Origin: JBEDUK01 sp040414485 | Lineage (GTDB): Bacteria; Actinomycetota; UBA4738 | Length of the DNA: 64,000 bases | NCBI GenBank assembly: GCA_040414485.1 | Contig: JBEDUK010000046.1 | Coordinates: 5,712-69,711 of the forward strand | Reading direction: 5' to 3' | The notes under the pieces: generated by a model | Told to the model about the DNA's origin: nothing | What the model saw: the letters and a program-made list of their open reading frames with translations, nothing else | Database searches by the model: none | Translations under genes and position numbers: made by a program | Shown: positions 42,333 through 50,657 of the stretch, in pieces | How the letters are laid out: every line of letters begins with the position of its first letter | How positions within the stretch are numbered: the first letter of the stretch is position 1

Positions 42333-43964
42333 ATGAAGGGCCTCATGCAGCACGATCCACTGACCGTCAATCGCATCTTCGAACGCGGCGTGACCCTCTT
42401 CCCGCGCCAGCAGATCGTGACGAAGACCCCGGGCGGGCTGCACCGGGAGACCTACGAGGAGTTCGGCGAGCGCGTCGCGCGCCTGGCGAACGCGCTCGCC
42501 GCGCTGAGCGTGAAGCCCGGCGATCGCGTCGGGTCGTTCGGCTTCAACACGTGGCGGCACCAGGAGCTGTACTACGCGGTGCCGTGCATGGGGTCGGTGC
42601 TGCACACGCTGAACATCCGTCTGCATCCGGACCAGGTGGCTTGGATCGCGAACCACGCCGAGGACCGCGTGATCCTCGTCGACGCGGCGCTGGTTCCCGT
42701 CTTCGCGAAGGTCGCGCCGGCGCTCACCACGGCGGAGCGGATCGTGGTGATGGGCGACGCCGATGCCTCCTCGCTTCCCGGTGACCCGCTCTCCTACGAA
42801 AGCCTGCTGGCGGATTCCGCACCGTCGTTCGACTGGCCCGAGCCCGACGAGGACGACGCCGCGGCCATGTGCTACACGAGCGGCACCACCGGCAACCCGA
42901 AGGGCGTCGTGTATTCGCACCGCTCCACGTACCTGCACGCGATGATGATCAACCAGGCTGACTGCATCGGCCTGACCGCTTGGGACGCGGTGCTGCCCGT
43001 GGTGCCGATGTTCCACGCGAACGCATGGGGCCTTCCCTATGCGGGCGTGATGGCCGGCTCGAAGCTGGTGTTCGCCGGGCAGTACACCGCCGACCCGGCG
43101 TCGCTCGCGGACCTGATCGAGGGCGAACGGGTGACGGTCGCGGCGGGGGTGCCGACCGTGTGGGCCGGACTTCTGCAGTATCTCGAAGCGAACCCCCGCG
43201 ACCTCTCCTCGGTCCGCTCCGTCACAGCGGGCGGCTCGGCCGTTCCCGTGTCGATGATCGAACGGTTCAAGCGCCTCGCAGGCGTCGACGTCCTGCAGGG
43301 CTGGGGCATGACGGAGACGGGCCCCGTGGCGTCTCTGTCCAGGCTGACGTCCGACCACGAGGGGCTGCCGGAGGCCGAAGGGTTCCGGGCCCGCGCCCGC
43401 CAGGGCCGCGTGGTGCCCGGCATCCGGTTTCGCGTGATCGACGACGACGGCAACGAGGTTCCCTGGGACAACAAGTCCATGGGCGAACTGCAGGTCAAGG
43501 GCAACTGGGTCGCCGCCTCCTACTACGACGATCCCACCGGCGCGGAACGCTTCGACGACGGCTGGCTCCGCACCGGCGACGTGGCAGTGGTCGACGAGCA
43601 CGGTTCGCTCCAACTCGTCGACCGCACCAAGGACCTGGTCAAGTCGGGCGGCGAATGGATCAGCAGCGTGGAGCTGGAGAACGCCCTGATGGGCCACCCG
43701 GCCGTCCTGGAGTCCGCCGTGATCGGCGTGCCCAGCGAGCGCTGGTCCGAACGCCCGCTCGCCTGCGTCGTGCCGAAGCCGGACGTCACCGTGACGAAGG
43801 ACGAGCTGATCGCGTTCCTGGAGCCCCACTTCGCGAAGTGGTGGCTGCCCGACGACATCGTGTTCATCGACGAGGTGCCGAAGACGAGCGTCGGGAAATT
43901 CGACAAGAAAATGCTTCGCGAGGACTTCAAGGACCACGAACCGTCCGGATGGCCCTCCGAGTAG
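42333..43964 (+). CDS. Fatty-acid (acyl)-CoA ligase
   Basis: AMP-forming ligase that activates a carboxylic acid with ATP and CoA. The 543-residue protein shows the P-loop-like YTSGTTGNPKGVVYSH, GWGMTETGP (A5), DGWLRTGDVAVVDEHG (A7), the hinge region VDRTKDLVKSGGEWIS and the acyl-activating lysine in KTSVGKFDKK. It looks like medium/long-chain fatty-acyl ligases (FadD-like). ATG 42333 follows GGGGAGG. It stands between DGPF and kynA genes and may feed the acyl-CoA dehydrogenase and hydratase encoded at 45.8-47.8 kb; that link is inferred. Confidence 0.88.
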   Translation: MKGLMQHDPLTVNRIFERGVTLFPRQQIVTKTPGGLHRETYEEFGERVARLANALAALSVKPGDRVGSFGFNTWRHQELYYAVPCMGSVLHTLNIRLHPDQVAWIANHAEDRVILVDAALVPVFAKVAPALTTAERIVVMGDADASSLPGDPLSYESLLADSAPSFDWPEPDEDDAAAMCYTSGTTGNPKGVVYSHRSTYLHAMMINQADCIGLTAWDAVLPVVPMFHANAWGLPYAGVMAGSKLVFAGQYTADPASLADLIEGERVTVAAGVPTVWAGLLQYLEANPRDLSSVRSVTAGGSAVPVSMIERFKRLAGVDVLQGWGMTETGPVASLSRLTSDHEGLPEAEGFRARARQGRVVPGIRFRVIDDDGNEVPWDNKSMGELQVKGNWVAASYYDDPTGAERFDDGWLRTGDVAVVDEHGSLQLVDRTKDLVKSGGEWISSVELENALMGHPAVLESAVIGVPSERWSERPLACVVPKPDVTVTKDELIAFLEPHFAKWWLPDDIVFIDEVPKTSVGKFDKKMLREDFKDHEPSGWPSE

Positions 43965-43986
43965 CCGGCGCCCGCTCGGCTCGGCG

Positions 43987-44790
43987 CTACAGGTACGAAC
44001 GCAGGTCCCAGAGTTCGGGATAGAACCGCTTCCCCAGCGTCGTCCGCAGGTACGAGGCTCCCGTCGAGCCCCCCGTGCCGGTCTTCGAGCCGATCTGACG
44101 CTCGACCATCAGCACGTGGCGCGACCGCCACATGGCGAACAGCTCGTCGTGCGTGACGAGGTCGTCGGTCAGGTCCCAGAGCGTCTTGTCGTCGGACCAC
44201 GCCATGGCGACGAGGCTCTTCCGGCGCGCCTCCGCGTCCTCCGGGCCGTCGCCGGCCGGCATCGGGTAGCCGTTCGCCTCCATCGCCGCGCGGAACGCGT
44301 CCCAGACGGTGGGCTCGGCGAGCCGCTTCTCGAGCCTCGCCAGTTCGGCCGGCAGCGCGCCGAGGTGCGACGTGAGCCCGGGCTCCTTCAGGCCGGAGAC
44401 GGTTTCGACCTCCCGGAACTGCACCGACTGGAACCCGCTGGCGGGCGCGAGGTTGTGCCGGAACTCCAGGAACTCCTGCGGCGACATCGTCTCGATGACG
44501 TTGACCTGCTCGATCAGCACGCGTTCGATCGCGTGCACGCGGGCCAGGTAGTGGCGGGCAGGCCGCACCTCGCCGGCGAACAGCGTGTCCCGCACGGATT
44601 CCAGCTCGAACAGGACCTGCCGGAACCACAGCTCGTAGGCCTGGTGGATCACGATGAACAGGAGCTCGTCGTGCGCCGGCGGGTCGGACAGCAGCGTCTG
44701 GAGCTCGAGTAGCTCCGGCACACGCAGGTACGTGCCGTAGGAGAGCTCGCCGCCCTCCTGGCCGAACCGCGCGGGCGTCACATCCGTCAT
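43987..44790 (-). CDS. kynA: Tryptophan 2,3-dioxygenase
   Basis: Haem enzyme opening the indole ring of L-tryptophan to N-formylkynurenine, first step of the kynurenine pathway. The 267-residue sequence has the N-terminal SYGTYLRVPELLELQ, the substrate-pocket FIVIHQAYELWFRQ and the C-terminal haem-side MWRSRHVLMVERQIG with GTGGSTGASYLR. Start ATG 44790 is preceded by GAGAAGG. No kynureninase or formamidase is in the window. The gene lies close to a glutaryl-CoA-dehydrogenase-like gene, whose substrate is the endpoint of tryptophan and lysine breakdown, so a catabolic role is plausible. Confidence 0.92.
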   Translation of the reverse strand: MTDVTPARFGQEGGELSYGTYLRVPELLELQTLLSDPPAHDELLFIVIHQAYELWFRQVLFELESVRDTLFAGEVRPARHYLARVHAIERVLIEQVNVIETMSPQEFLEFRHNLAPASGFQSVQFREVETVSGLKEPGLTSHLGALPAELARLEKRLAEPTVWDAFRAAMEANGYPMPAGDGPEDAEARRKSLVAMAWSDDKTLWDLTDDLVTHDELFAMWRSRHVLMVERQIGSKTGTGGSTGASYLRTTLGKRFYPELWDLRSYL

Positions 44791-44893
44791 CGGCCTTCTC
44801 ACCGCTCCGCATGGTACCCCCAAGGCCGCAGGAGCCATCTTCTTCCGGCTGCGATGCGGGCGCTGAGCGGCGCGAATGGCTCTGACGCGCGGG

Positions 44894-45703
44894 CTACGGT
44901 GTCGTCTGGCTCAGGCCGTCGGAGAACCTCACGCGAATGTGGGAGCCGTCGCAGAAGGGCTTGTTCCGCGACGATCCGCAGCGGCACAGCGTCATGCGGT
45001 TTCGCACCTCGTAGGCCTCGCCGGTCGCCGAGTGGATCGTGACGCCGCCTCTGACCCACACCGGGCCGCTCACGCCGTTCTGCGGGTCCTGGACCAGCGC
45101 GACCGAGGTGTCCAGAACCGGTTCGAGCGGCGAACCTCCGCCGCGGTGTGCGGGGTCCCCTGCTTGGTCATCGACCTCGGCGGCGGACCCGACGGTGTCG
45201 ACAGAGCCGACGGAGCCGACGGAGCCGACGGAGCCGTGCGGCCAGACCACCAGCCGGCCCGACGGGCATCTCGACACAGCCCGTTCCACGAGCCGCGCAG
45301 GCACGGGACCGTCCGATCCGATGAGCCTCCAGACCGAGCCCTGCGCATCGCAGAACCGGGCCGTGGAGCACAGCCTCGGCGCATCCGTGAGGTCGCGCGC
45401 GGGTCCGGGGAACGTGCGCGCCATCTCCGCGTACGGCCGCTGCTCGCGTTCGGTCCCGTCGAAGCCGTTGGTCTGGCACGAGTCGTCGCAGAAGGGCTGC
45501 TCGGCCGATCCACCGCATCGACAGAGTCGGTAGTGCGGCGGCGCGTCCACTTGTTCGACCAGTCGCCAGTCCCACGACTCGCCGAGCCCGTTCACCTCGA
45601 TCGCCTCGATCGTCAGCGGGACGTCGCCCTCGACCACGTACGGGCCGTCCTTGGACACGGTGATTCGCGGCGCGCCGGCGTCCTGTTCGTGCTCATCCCC
45701 CAC
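44894..45703 (-). CDS. Double CDGSH-type iron-sulfur protein
   Basis: A 269-residue protein with two CDGSH-like motifs. The C-terminal one is canonical, CRCGSSRNKPFCDGSH (three Cys, one His for a 2Fe-2S cluster). The N-terminal one reads CRCGGSAEQPFCDDSC, so the usual His ligand is a Cys. Between them is a region with LCSTARFC and RCPSGRLVVW resembling the Fer4_19/DUF1271 segment usual in bacterial double-CDGSH proteins, and a Gly/Ser/Val stretch (SVGSVGSVGSVDTVGS) produced by a 9-bp repeat. Likely an electron-transfer or redox-sensing protein. GTG start at 45703; divergent from the acyl-CoA dehydrogenase gene. Confidence 0.8.
   Translation of the reverse strand: MGDEHEQDAGAPRITVSKDGPYVVEGDVPLTIEAIEVNGLGESWDWRLVEQVDAPPHYRLCRCGGSAEQPFCDDSCQTNGFDGTEREQRPYAEMARTFPGPARDLTDAPRLCSTARFCDAQGSVWRLIGSDGPVPARLVERAVSRCPSGRLVVWPHGSVGSVGSVGSVDTVGSAAEVDDQAGDPAHRGGGSPLEPVLDTSVALVQDPQNGVSGPVWVRGGVTIHSATGEAYEVRNRMTLCRCGSSRNKPFCDGSHIRVRFSDGLSQTTP
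45191..45235 (+). repeat. 9-bp tandem repeat (GACGGAGCC) inside the CDGSH gene
   Basis: Five head-to-tail 9-bp units, the last three identical (GACGGAGCC) and the first two degenerate. In frame with the minus-strand gene, adding a flexible Gly-Ser-Val linker. Likely variable between strains by slippage. Confidence 0.8.
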
Positions 45704-45806
45704 CCTGTCGACCCCCTCGAGCAGAACGTTCGTGGACGCAGCCTACGAAACCGGGGCTCGATCTGGCCGGGTCCGCCGTCGCCGCCTCCGGTCGGGGCGG
45801 CGACGT

Positions 45807-45812
45807 TAGAGT
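45807..45812 (+). promoter_or_regulatory. -10-like TAGAGT, probable leaderless start of the acyl-CoA dehydrogenase operon
   Basis: TAGAGT ends 9 nt before the ATG with no ribosome site. Confidence 0.4.
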
Positions 45813-45821
45813 GAGCGGGTC

Positions 45822-47018
45822 ATGAGCGCTCGCCGATCTGGCAACGGCCCGGCCCCGCCGCGAGCGGACGATTTCCTCGACCTGGATGCGCTCCTGTCGG
45901 ACGAGGAACGCATGATCCGCGACACGGTTCGGCAGTGGGTGACGGACAACGTGATGCCCGGGATCGAGGGCTGGTTCGAACGCGGCGAGTTTCCCCGCGA
46001 GGTCTTTCCCGAACTCGGCTCGCTCGGCCTCCTGGGCATGCACCTCCACGGGTACGGCTGCGCCGGGACGAACGCCGTCTCCTACGGCCTGGCGTGTATG
46101 GAGATGGAGGCAGGAGACTCGGGATTCCGAAGCGCCATCAGCGTCCAGGGCTCGCTGTCGATGTTCCCCATCTGGCGCTTCGGCAGCGAGGAGCAGAAGG
46201 CCGAATGGCTGCCGCAGATGGCGCGCGGCGAGGCGGTCGGGTGTTTCGGCCTCACCGAGCCGGACGCGGGATCGAACCCGGCCTCGATGCGGACGTACGC
46301 GAAGCAGGACGCGGGCGGCGACTGGGTCCTGAACGGCTCGAAGATGTGGATCACGAACGGCGGCATCGCGGACGTCGCCATCGTGTGGGCCCGCACCGAC
46401 GACGGCATCCGCGGGTTCGTCGTGCCCACCGATGTGCCCGGCTTCTCGGCGAAGGACATCCACCGCAAGCTCTCGCTTCGCGCCAGCGTCACTTCCGAGC
46501 TCGTCCTGGACGACGTCCGGCTTCCCGGTGAGGCCGTCCTTCCCGGCGTCCGCGGGCTCCGTGGGCCGCTGACCACGCTCTCCGAGGCGCGCTTCGGCAT
46601 CTGCTGGGGCGTGATGGGGGCGGCGCGTTCGTGCTTCCTCTCGGCGCTGGAGTACTCGACGACGCGCGAGCAGTTCGGCCGAGCCATCGGCGGCTTCCAG
46701 CTGACCCAGCGGAAGCTCGCCGACATGCTGGTCGAACTCAACATGGGCACGCTGCTGGCCCTGCACCTGGGCCGCATGAAGGACGAGGGCCGCCTGCACG
46801 CCGAACAGGTCAGCCTGGGCAAGCTGAACAACGTCCGCGAGGCGCTGGCGATCGCGCGCGAGGCCAGGACCATCCTGGGGGCGAACGGCATCACGCTCGA
46901 GTACCCCGTGATCCGGCACGCGAACAACCTCGAGTCGGTGCTGACGTACGAGGGGACGACCGAGGTCCATCAGCTGGTCCTGGGCAAGGCGCTCACCGGA
47001 CTGGACGCATTCGAGTGA
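45822..47018 (+). CDS. gcdH: Acyl-CoA dehydrogenase, glutaryl-CoA dehydrogenase type
   Basis: Flavoenzyme oxidising (and in GcdH decarboxylating) an acyl-CoA. The 398-residue protein has FRSAISVQGSL, the region that in glutaryl-CoA dehydrogenases carries the substrate-carboxylate arginine, CFGLTEPDAGSNP and WITNGG flavin loops, and the catalytic Glu in TYEGTTEVHQLVLGKALTG. Segment order and the DFLDLDALLSDEERMIRD start match GcdH better than straight-chain acyl-CoA dehydrogenases. The stop overlaps the next start as GTGA. GcdH acts in tryptophan and lysine breakdown, and kynA lies 1 kb away; the exact substrate remains inferred. Confidence 0.8.
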   Translation: MSARRSGNGPAPPRADDFLDLDALLSDEERMIRDTVRQWVTDNVMPGIEGWFERGEFPREVFPELGSLGLLGMHLHGYGCAGTNAVSYGLACMEMEAGDSGFRSAISVQGSLSMFPIWRFGSEEQKAEWLPQMARGEAVGCFGLTEPDAGSNPASMRTYAKQDAGGDWVLNGSKMWITNGGIADVAIVWARTDDGIRGFVVPTDVPGFSAKDIHRKLSLRASVTSELVLDDVRLPGEAVLPGVRGLRGPLTTLSEARFGICWGVMGAARSCFLSALEYSTTREQFGRAIGGFQLTQRKLADMLVELNMGTLLALHLGRMKDEGRLHAEQVSLGKLNNVREALAIAREARTILGANGITLEYPVIRHANNLESVLTYEGTTEVHQLVLGKALTGLDAFE

Positions 47019-47842
47019 GTCCCTTCCGGTCGTCAGCCACCTTTACCAACGACTGGAAGCACTTCGAACTGGAGCTGGACGAGGGCGTCGCGACCGTCAC
47101 CTTCTCCCGGCCGGAGAGGCTCAACGCGCTCACGTTCGACGTCTACGCCGACCTCCGGGATCTGTTGACGGAACTCCCCCACCGGGACGACGTACGGGTC
47201 GTGGTGATCACCGGCACCGGGCGCGGGTTCTGCAGCGGCGGGGACGTCCACGAGATCATCGGCGAGCTGCTGAAGGCCGATCCCGCCGGGCTGCTGGAGT
47301 TCACCCGGATGACCGGTGCGGTCGTGCAGCGCATGCGGGAGCTGCCCAAGCCCGTGATCGCCGCCGTGAACGGTGTCGCCGCCGGCGCCGGCGCCGTGAT
47401 CGCGCTGGCGGCCGACCTGCGGATCCTGGCCTCCAGCGCGACGTTCGCCTTCCTGTTCACCCGCGTCGGGCTGGCCGGCGCGGACATGGGCAGCGCCTAT
47501 CTGCTTCCGCGCGTGGTCGGCCTGGGCCGCGCGAGCGAGCTGCTCCTCCTCGGCGACCGGGTCGACGCCGACCGCGCCCTGGAGATCGGCTTGGCGACGC
47601 GCGTGGTCGACGACGACGTGTTCAGGGCGAACGTGGCCGAACTGGCGCGCGAGCTGGCCGACGGCCCCGCGCTCGCCTACGGAAGCACGAAGGCCCTGCT
47701 GACCCGCGAGCAGGACATGGACCTGGGAAGCGCGATCGAACTCGAGGCGCAGACGCAGGCGCTGCTGATGAAGACCGACGACCATGCGGAGTTCTATCGG
47801 GCGTTCACCGAGGGTCGGAAGCCCGAATGGAAGGGCCGCTGA
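47015..47842 (+). CDS. Enoyl-CoA hydratase/isomerase family protein
   Basis: Crotonase-fold enzyme of 275 residues: RPERLNALTF, the oxyanion-hole segments GRGFCSGGDVHEI and AAVNGVAAGAGAVIALAADLR, and the TRVGLAGADMGSAYLLPRVVG region; a catalytic acid of enoyl hydratases is not obvious, the corresponding position being Asp (GADMG). Members hydrate enoyl-CoAs or act as isomerases or thioesterases. GTG start overlapping the dehydrogenase stop, so it probably acts on that enzyme's product. RidA follows after 4 bp. Confidence 0.85.
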   Translation: MSPFRSSATFTNDWKHFELELDEGVATVTFSRPERLNALTFDVYADLRDLLTELPHRDDVRVVVITGTGRGFCSGGDVHEIIGELLKADPAGLLEFTRMTGAVVQRMRELPKPVIAAVNGVAAGAGAVIALAADLRILASSATFAFLFTRVGLAGADMGSAYLLPRVVGLGRASELLLLGDRVDADRALEIGLATRVVDDDVFRANVAELARELADGPALAYGSTKALLTREQDMDLGSAIELEAQTQALLMKTDDHAEFYRAFTEGRKPEWKGR

Positions 47843-47846
47843 AGCC

Positions 47847-48275
47847 GTGGCGGACGACGGCCGGTCCACGCCGAAGACGCCCCACCGGATCGTCAATCCA
47901 CCTGACCTTGCGCCGCCGTCCGGGTACGCCCACGCCGTCGTCACGGGACCCGGCCGCATGGTGTTCCTGGGCGGTCAGACGGCCCACGCGGCCGACGGCT
48001 CGCTGCCGGGGCCGGGGATCGTCGAGCAGTTCGACGCCTGCTGCGCGAACGTGCTCACGGCGCTTCGGGCCGCGGGCGCCGAACCGGAGCACATCGCGTG
48101 GACACAGGTGTTCACCAGCGATGCCGAGGCGTATCTGGGCCAACTGAAGGAGCTCGGCCGGGCCTGGCGGCGGCACTTCGGGTCGCACTACCCCGCCATG
48201 GCCTGGTTCGAGGTGAAGAGCCTGTTCGACCCGGCGGCGACCGTGGAGATCATGGCCATCGCGGTCGTGCCCTGA
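47847..48275 (+). CDS. RidA family protein
   Basis: A 142-residue RidA/YjgF-type protein; RidA deaminates reactive enamine/imine intermediates made by pyridoxal-phosphate enzymes. Features are MVFLGGQTAHAADGSLPG, VLTALRAAGAEPEHIAWTQVF and the C-terminal VEIMAIAVV; the usual active-site Arg near the C terminus is not seen in the normal place, so it may belong to a Rid subgroup without imine deaminase activity. GTG at 47847, 4 bp after the hydratase stop, last gene of the gcdH operon. Convergent with soxR. Confidence 0.83.
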   Translation: MADDGRSTPKTPHRIVNPPDLAPPSGYAHAVVTGPGRMVFLGGQTAHAADGSLPGPGIVEQFDACCANVLTALRAAGAEPEHIAWTQVFTSDAEAYLGQLKELGRAWRRHFGSHYPAMAWFEVKSLFDPAATVEIMAIAVVP

Positions 48276-48312
48276 GGCGGCGGCAGCCCTCGAGGGGACC
48301 TGCCGAACGACG

Positions 48313-48777
48313 TCACTCCTTCGGGAGCGGTTCGCGGAGCCGCCGCGGAAGGTAGACGGCACCAGGGCCGTTGCGTGCGGCGCTGTCCTGCGGGTTTGCC
48401 AGCCGGCACGTCCGCAGTGACAGGCACCCGCACCCGATGCAGGAGTCCAGGCCGTTCCGCAAGGCCACCAGTGCCTCGATCTCGGTGTCCAGGCGGGCGC
48501 GCCATCCCCTCGACAGCCGTGTCCAATCCTGGCGTGTCGGGGTCCGCGACGCCGGCAGGGTGGCCAGGGCCGAACGGATCTCGTCCAGAGTCAACCCGAC
48601 ATGGCGGGCGGCACGGATGAACGCAAGCCGTCGCAACTGGCTCCGTGGAAAACGACGCTGCCCGCCGCCGGTTCGCTCCGCTCGTATGAGCCCTTCGCGC
48701 TCGTAGAACCTGACGGCCGACGGTGCGAAGCCGCTCCGGGACGCGATCTCCCCGATCGTGAGCATTTCCTCGCCCAT
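48313..48777 (-). CDS. soxR: Redox-sensitive MerR-family activator SoxR
   Basis: A 154-residue MerR-family regulator with an N-terminal winged helix (MLTIGEIASRSGFAPSAVRF, then YEREGLI), a dimerisation helix and the SoxR cluster motif C-x2-C-x-C-x5-C (CIGCGCLSLRTC near residue 113) that binds a 2Fe-2S cluster. Outside enteric bacteria SoxR responds to redox-active small molecules and often controls oxidoreductase genes. It is divergent from an SDR gene whose promoter has a 19-bp spacer and a dyad, the layout MerR proteins act on. An alternative ATG 4 codons in (MLTIGE) is possible. Confidence 0.92.
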   Translation of the reverse strand: MGEEMLTIGEIASRSGFAPSAVRFYEREGLIRAERTGGGQRRFPRSQLRRLAFIRAARHVGLTLDEIRSALATLPASRTPTRQDWTRLSRGWRARLDTEIEALVALRNGLDSCIGCGCLSLRTCRLANPQDSAARNGPGAVYLPRRLREPLPKE

Positions 48778-48796
48778 GGCGATTCAGCATATCGGG

Positions 48797-48827
48797 TTGA
48801 CTTGAAGTTGACTTTAACTTCTATTCT
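48797..48827 (+). promoter_or_regulatory. SoxR-type promoter with 19-bp spacer and operator dyad
   Basis: TTGACT (48797-48802) and TATTCT (48822-48827) are 19 bp apart, the stretched spacing typical of MerR-activated promoters. The spacer holds the dyad GAAGTT (48804-48809) and AACTTC (48816-48821) with a 6-bp centre. The -10 ends 7 nt before the SDR ATG, so the transcript would be leaderless. It lies 20 bp from the soxR start, so it may also control soxR. Confidence 0.75.
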
Positions 48828-48834
48828 GAGCCGC

Positions 48835-49554
48835 ATGGACACTACCGCGGAACTCACCCCTGTTGCGCTGGTCACCGGGGGATCGAAAGGTCTCGGCCGG
48901 GCGTTGGTCAGCGAGCTTGCCGCTCGCGGTTGGAGCGTCGTGTTCGACGCCCGCGGCGGCGCCGCCCTCCGACGCGTGTCAGCCGAGTTGGGCGAGCATG
49001 GCACGGCGATCGAAGGCGACGTCGCCGATCCCGACCACAGGGCGCAGCTCATCCGCGCGGTGACGCGGATCGGTCGGCTGGATCTGCTGGTGAACAACGC
49101 GAGCGAACTCGGCCCGAGTCCTCTGGCGACGCTCGATCGTTTCCCGCAAGCGGAGTTGGAGCACGTCCTGCGCGTGAACGTGCTCGCTCCGTTCGCGCTC
49201 CTCCAACTGGCGCTTCCCCACCTGGTGAGCGCGAAGGGGATCGTGGTCAACGTGACCTCCGACGCGGCCGTGGAGCCGTACGCCGGGTGGGGCGGGTACG
49301 GTGGGTCGAAGGCCGCGCTCGACCAGCTCTCGGCCGTTCTCGGAGCCGAACAGCCGGGCATCGGCGTCTATGCGTTCGACCCCGGCGACATGCGCACGGA
49401 GATGCATCAGGCAGCTTTCCCGGGCGAGGACATCTCCGACCGGCCCCCGGCGGAGACGGTGGTCCCGGCGCTCATGGCGCTCCTCGACGAGCGTCCACCG
49501 AGCGGCCGCTACCGGGCGACCGACCTGCTCGCGCGGACGGTTGGCGCGTCATGA
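48835..49554 (+). CDS. SDR family NAD(P)-dependent oxidoreductase (SoxR-controlled)
   Basis: A 239-residue short-chain dehydrogenase: cofactor motif TGGSKGLGR near residue 15, NNAS at about 85, catalytic Ser in VTSDAAV and Y-x3-K in YGGSKAALDQL. Such enzymes reduce quinones, aldehydes or ketones with NAD(P)H. The promoter just upstream carries a SoxR-type operator, and the divergent neighbour is soxR, so it is probably induced by redox-active compounds. Its stop overlaps the QueA-like gene as ATGA. Confidence 0.87.
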   Translation: MDTTAELTPVALVTGGSKGLGRALVSELAARGWSVVFDARGGAALRRVSAELGEHGTAIEGDVADPDHRAQLIRAVTRIGRLDLLVNNASELGPSPLATLDRFPQAELEHVLRVNVLAPFALLQLALPHLVSAKGIVVNVTSDAAVEPYAGWGGYGGSKAALDQLSAVLGAEQPGIGVYAFDPGDMRTEMHQAAFPGEDISDRPPAETVVPALMALLDERPPSGRYRATDLLARTVGAS

Positions 49555-50657
49555 CGCCGGTCAGCCTCGCATCCACGGCTGCCCGCGACCCGACGTCGTT
49601 CACGCTGCCCGCCGAGCTGTCAGCCACCGAGCCGCCGGAGGCGCGGGCGCTGGAGCGCGACGAGGTTCGTCTCCTGGTCGCCGAACCCACCGGTCTGCAC
49701 CACGTCCTGTTCAGGGACATGAGTCGATTCCTCCATCCGGGCGACCTGCTCGTCGTCAACACGTCGGCGACGGTGGGAGCGGCCCTCGACGGCGTCCGTG
49801 GGGACGGCCGCGAAGTGCTCGTCCATGTGGCGAGCCGCGGAGAGCGGGGAGCCTGGCTGGTGGAACTCCGGTCCCCCGACAACTCCGGTCCGGTGCGAGA
49901 TGCATCCTCCGGCGAAGGCGTCCGGTTGGATGGAGGCGGCGAGCTCACGCTGAACCGCCCGCAAGCCGGAACGATGGGACGGCTGTGGCGTGCCAACGTC
50001 CGCATCGACGGCTCGCCGGAGGCGTTCGTGGCGACGTGGGCGCGACCGATCACGTACGGGTATCTGCGCGGGCGCTGGCCGCTCGCCACGTATCAGACGG
50101 TCTTCGCGCGCGAGCCCGGCAGCGCCGAGATGCCGAGCGCCGCCCGTCCGTTCACGCACCGGCTCGTCACAGAGCTCGTCGGTGCGGGCGTGCTCTTCGC
50201 TCCCGTGCTCCTGCACACCGGCGTTTCCTCGCTCGATGCGGGAGAGAGGCCGCCACCGGAACGATTCCGCGTACCGGAGGCGACCGCCCTGCTCGTGAAC
50301 CACGTCCGGGCGTCCGGCGGGCGCGTCGTCGCCGTCGGGACGACGCCGGCACGAGCACTCGAAACCGTCGCCCGCTGCGACGGCACGGTGGCGCCGGGCG
50401 AGGGATGGACCGAGCTCGTCCTCGGCCCCGATCGGCCCGCGCGCGTGGTCGAAGGGCTGGTGACGGGTTGGCACGCGCCCGGCGCGTCCCACCTCGAACT
50501 GCTCAAGGCGGTCGCCGGAGAGGAACTGGTTCACGACGCGTACTCGACGGCGCTCCGAGCCCGGTATCTGTGGCACGAGTTCGGTGACAGCTGCATCTTC
50601 CTGCCGGCCCGATCCAGTAACCGACGCCACGCGTCCTTGCACCCCCGCCACGCTTGA
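49551..50657 (+). CDS. QueA-like S-adenosylmethionine:tRNA ribosyltransferase-isomerase family protein
   Basis: A 368-residue protein with QueA landmarks: PAELSATEPPEARALERDE, LHPGDLLVVNTSATV, THRLVTELVGAGVLFAPVLLH, VAVGTTPARALE and WHAPGASHLELLKAVAG. True QueA makes epoxyqueuosine in tRNA. Here no other queuosine gene is near and the gene is coupled (ATGA) to a SoxR-linked SDR gene; actinobacterial QueA-like proteins without the rest of the pathway are known as paralogues of unknown function. Coupled at its end to the CapA-like gene (TTGA). Confidence 0.8.
   Translation: MTPVSLASTAARDPTSFTLPAELSATEPPEARALERDEVRLLVAEPTGLHHVLFRDMSRFLHPGDLLVVNTSATVGAALDGVRGDGREVLVHVASRGERGAWLVELRSPDNSGPVRDASSGEGVRLDGGGELTLNRPQAGTMGRLWRANVRIDGSPEAFVATWARPITYGYLRGRWPLATYQTVFAREPGSAEMPSAARPFTHRLVTELVGAGVLFAPVLLHTGVSSLDAGERPPPERFRVPEATALLVNHVRASGGRVVAVGTTPARALETVARCDGTVAPGEGWTELVLGPDRPARVVEGLVTGWHAPGASHLELLKAVAGEELVHDAYSTALRARYLWHEFGDSCIFLPARSSNRRHASLHPRHA

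Noticed and set aside
47039..47052. CTTTACCAA, similar to the right half of the AT-rich dyads.
   Set aside because: It lacks the left GTAA arm and lies inside the enoyl-CoA hydratase coding sequence; the same holds for CTTTACGAAT near 60578.
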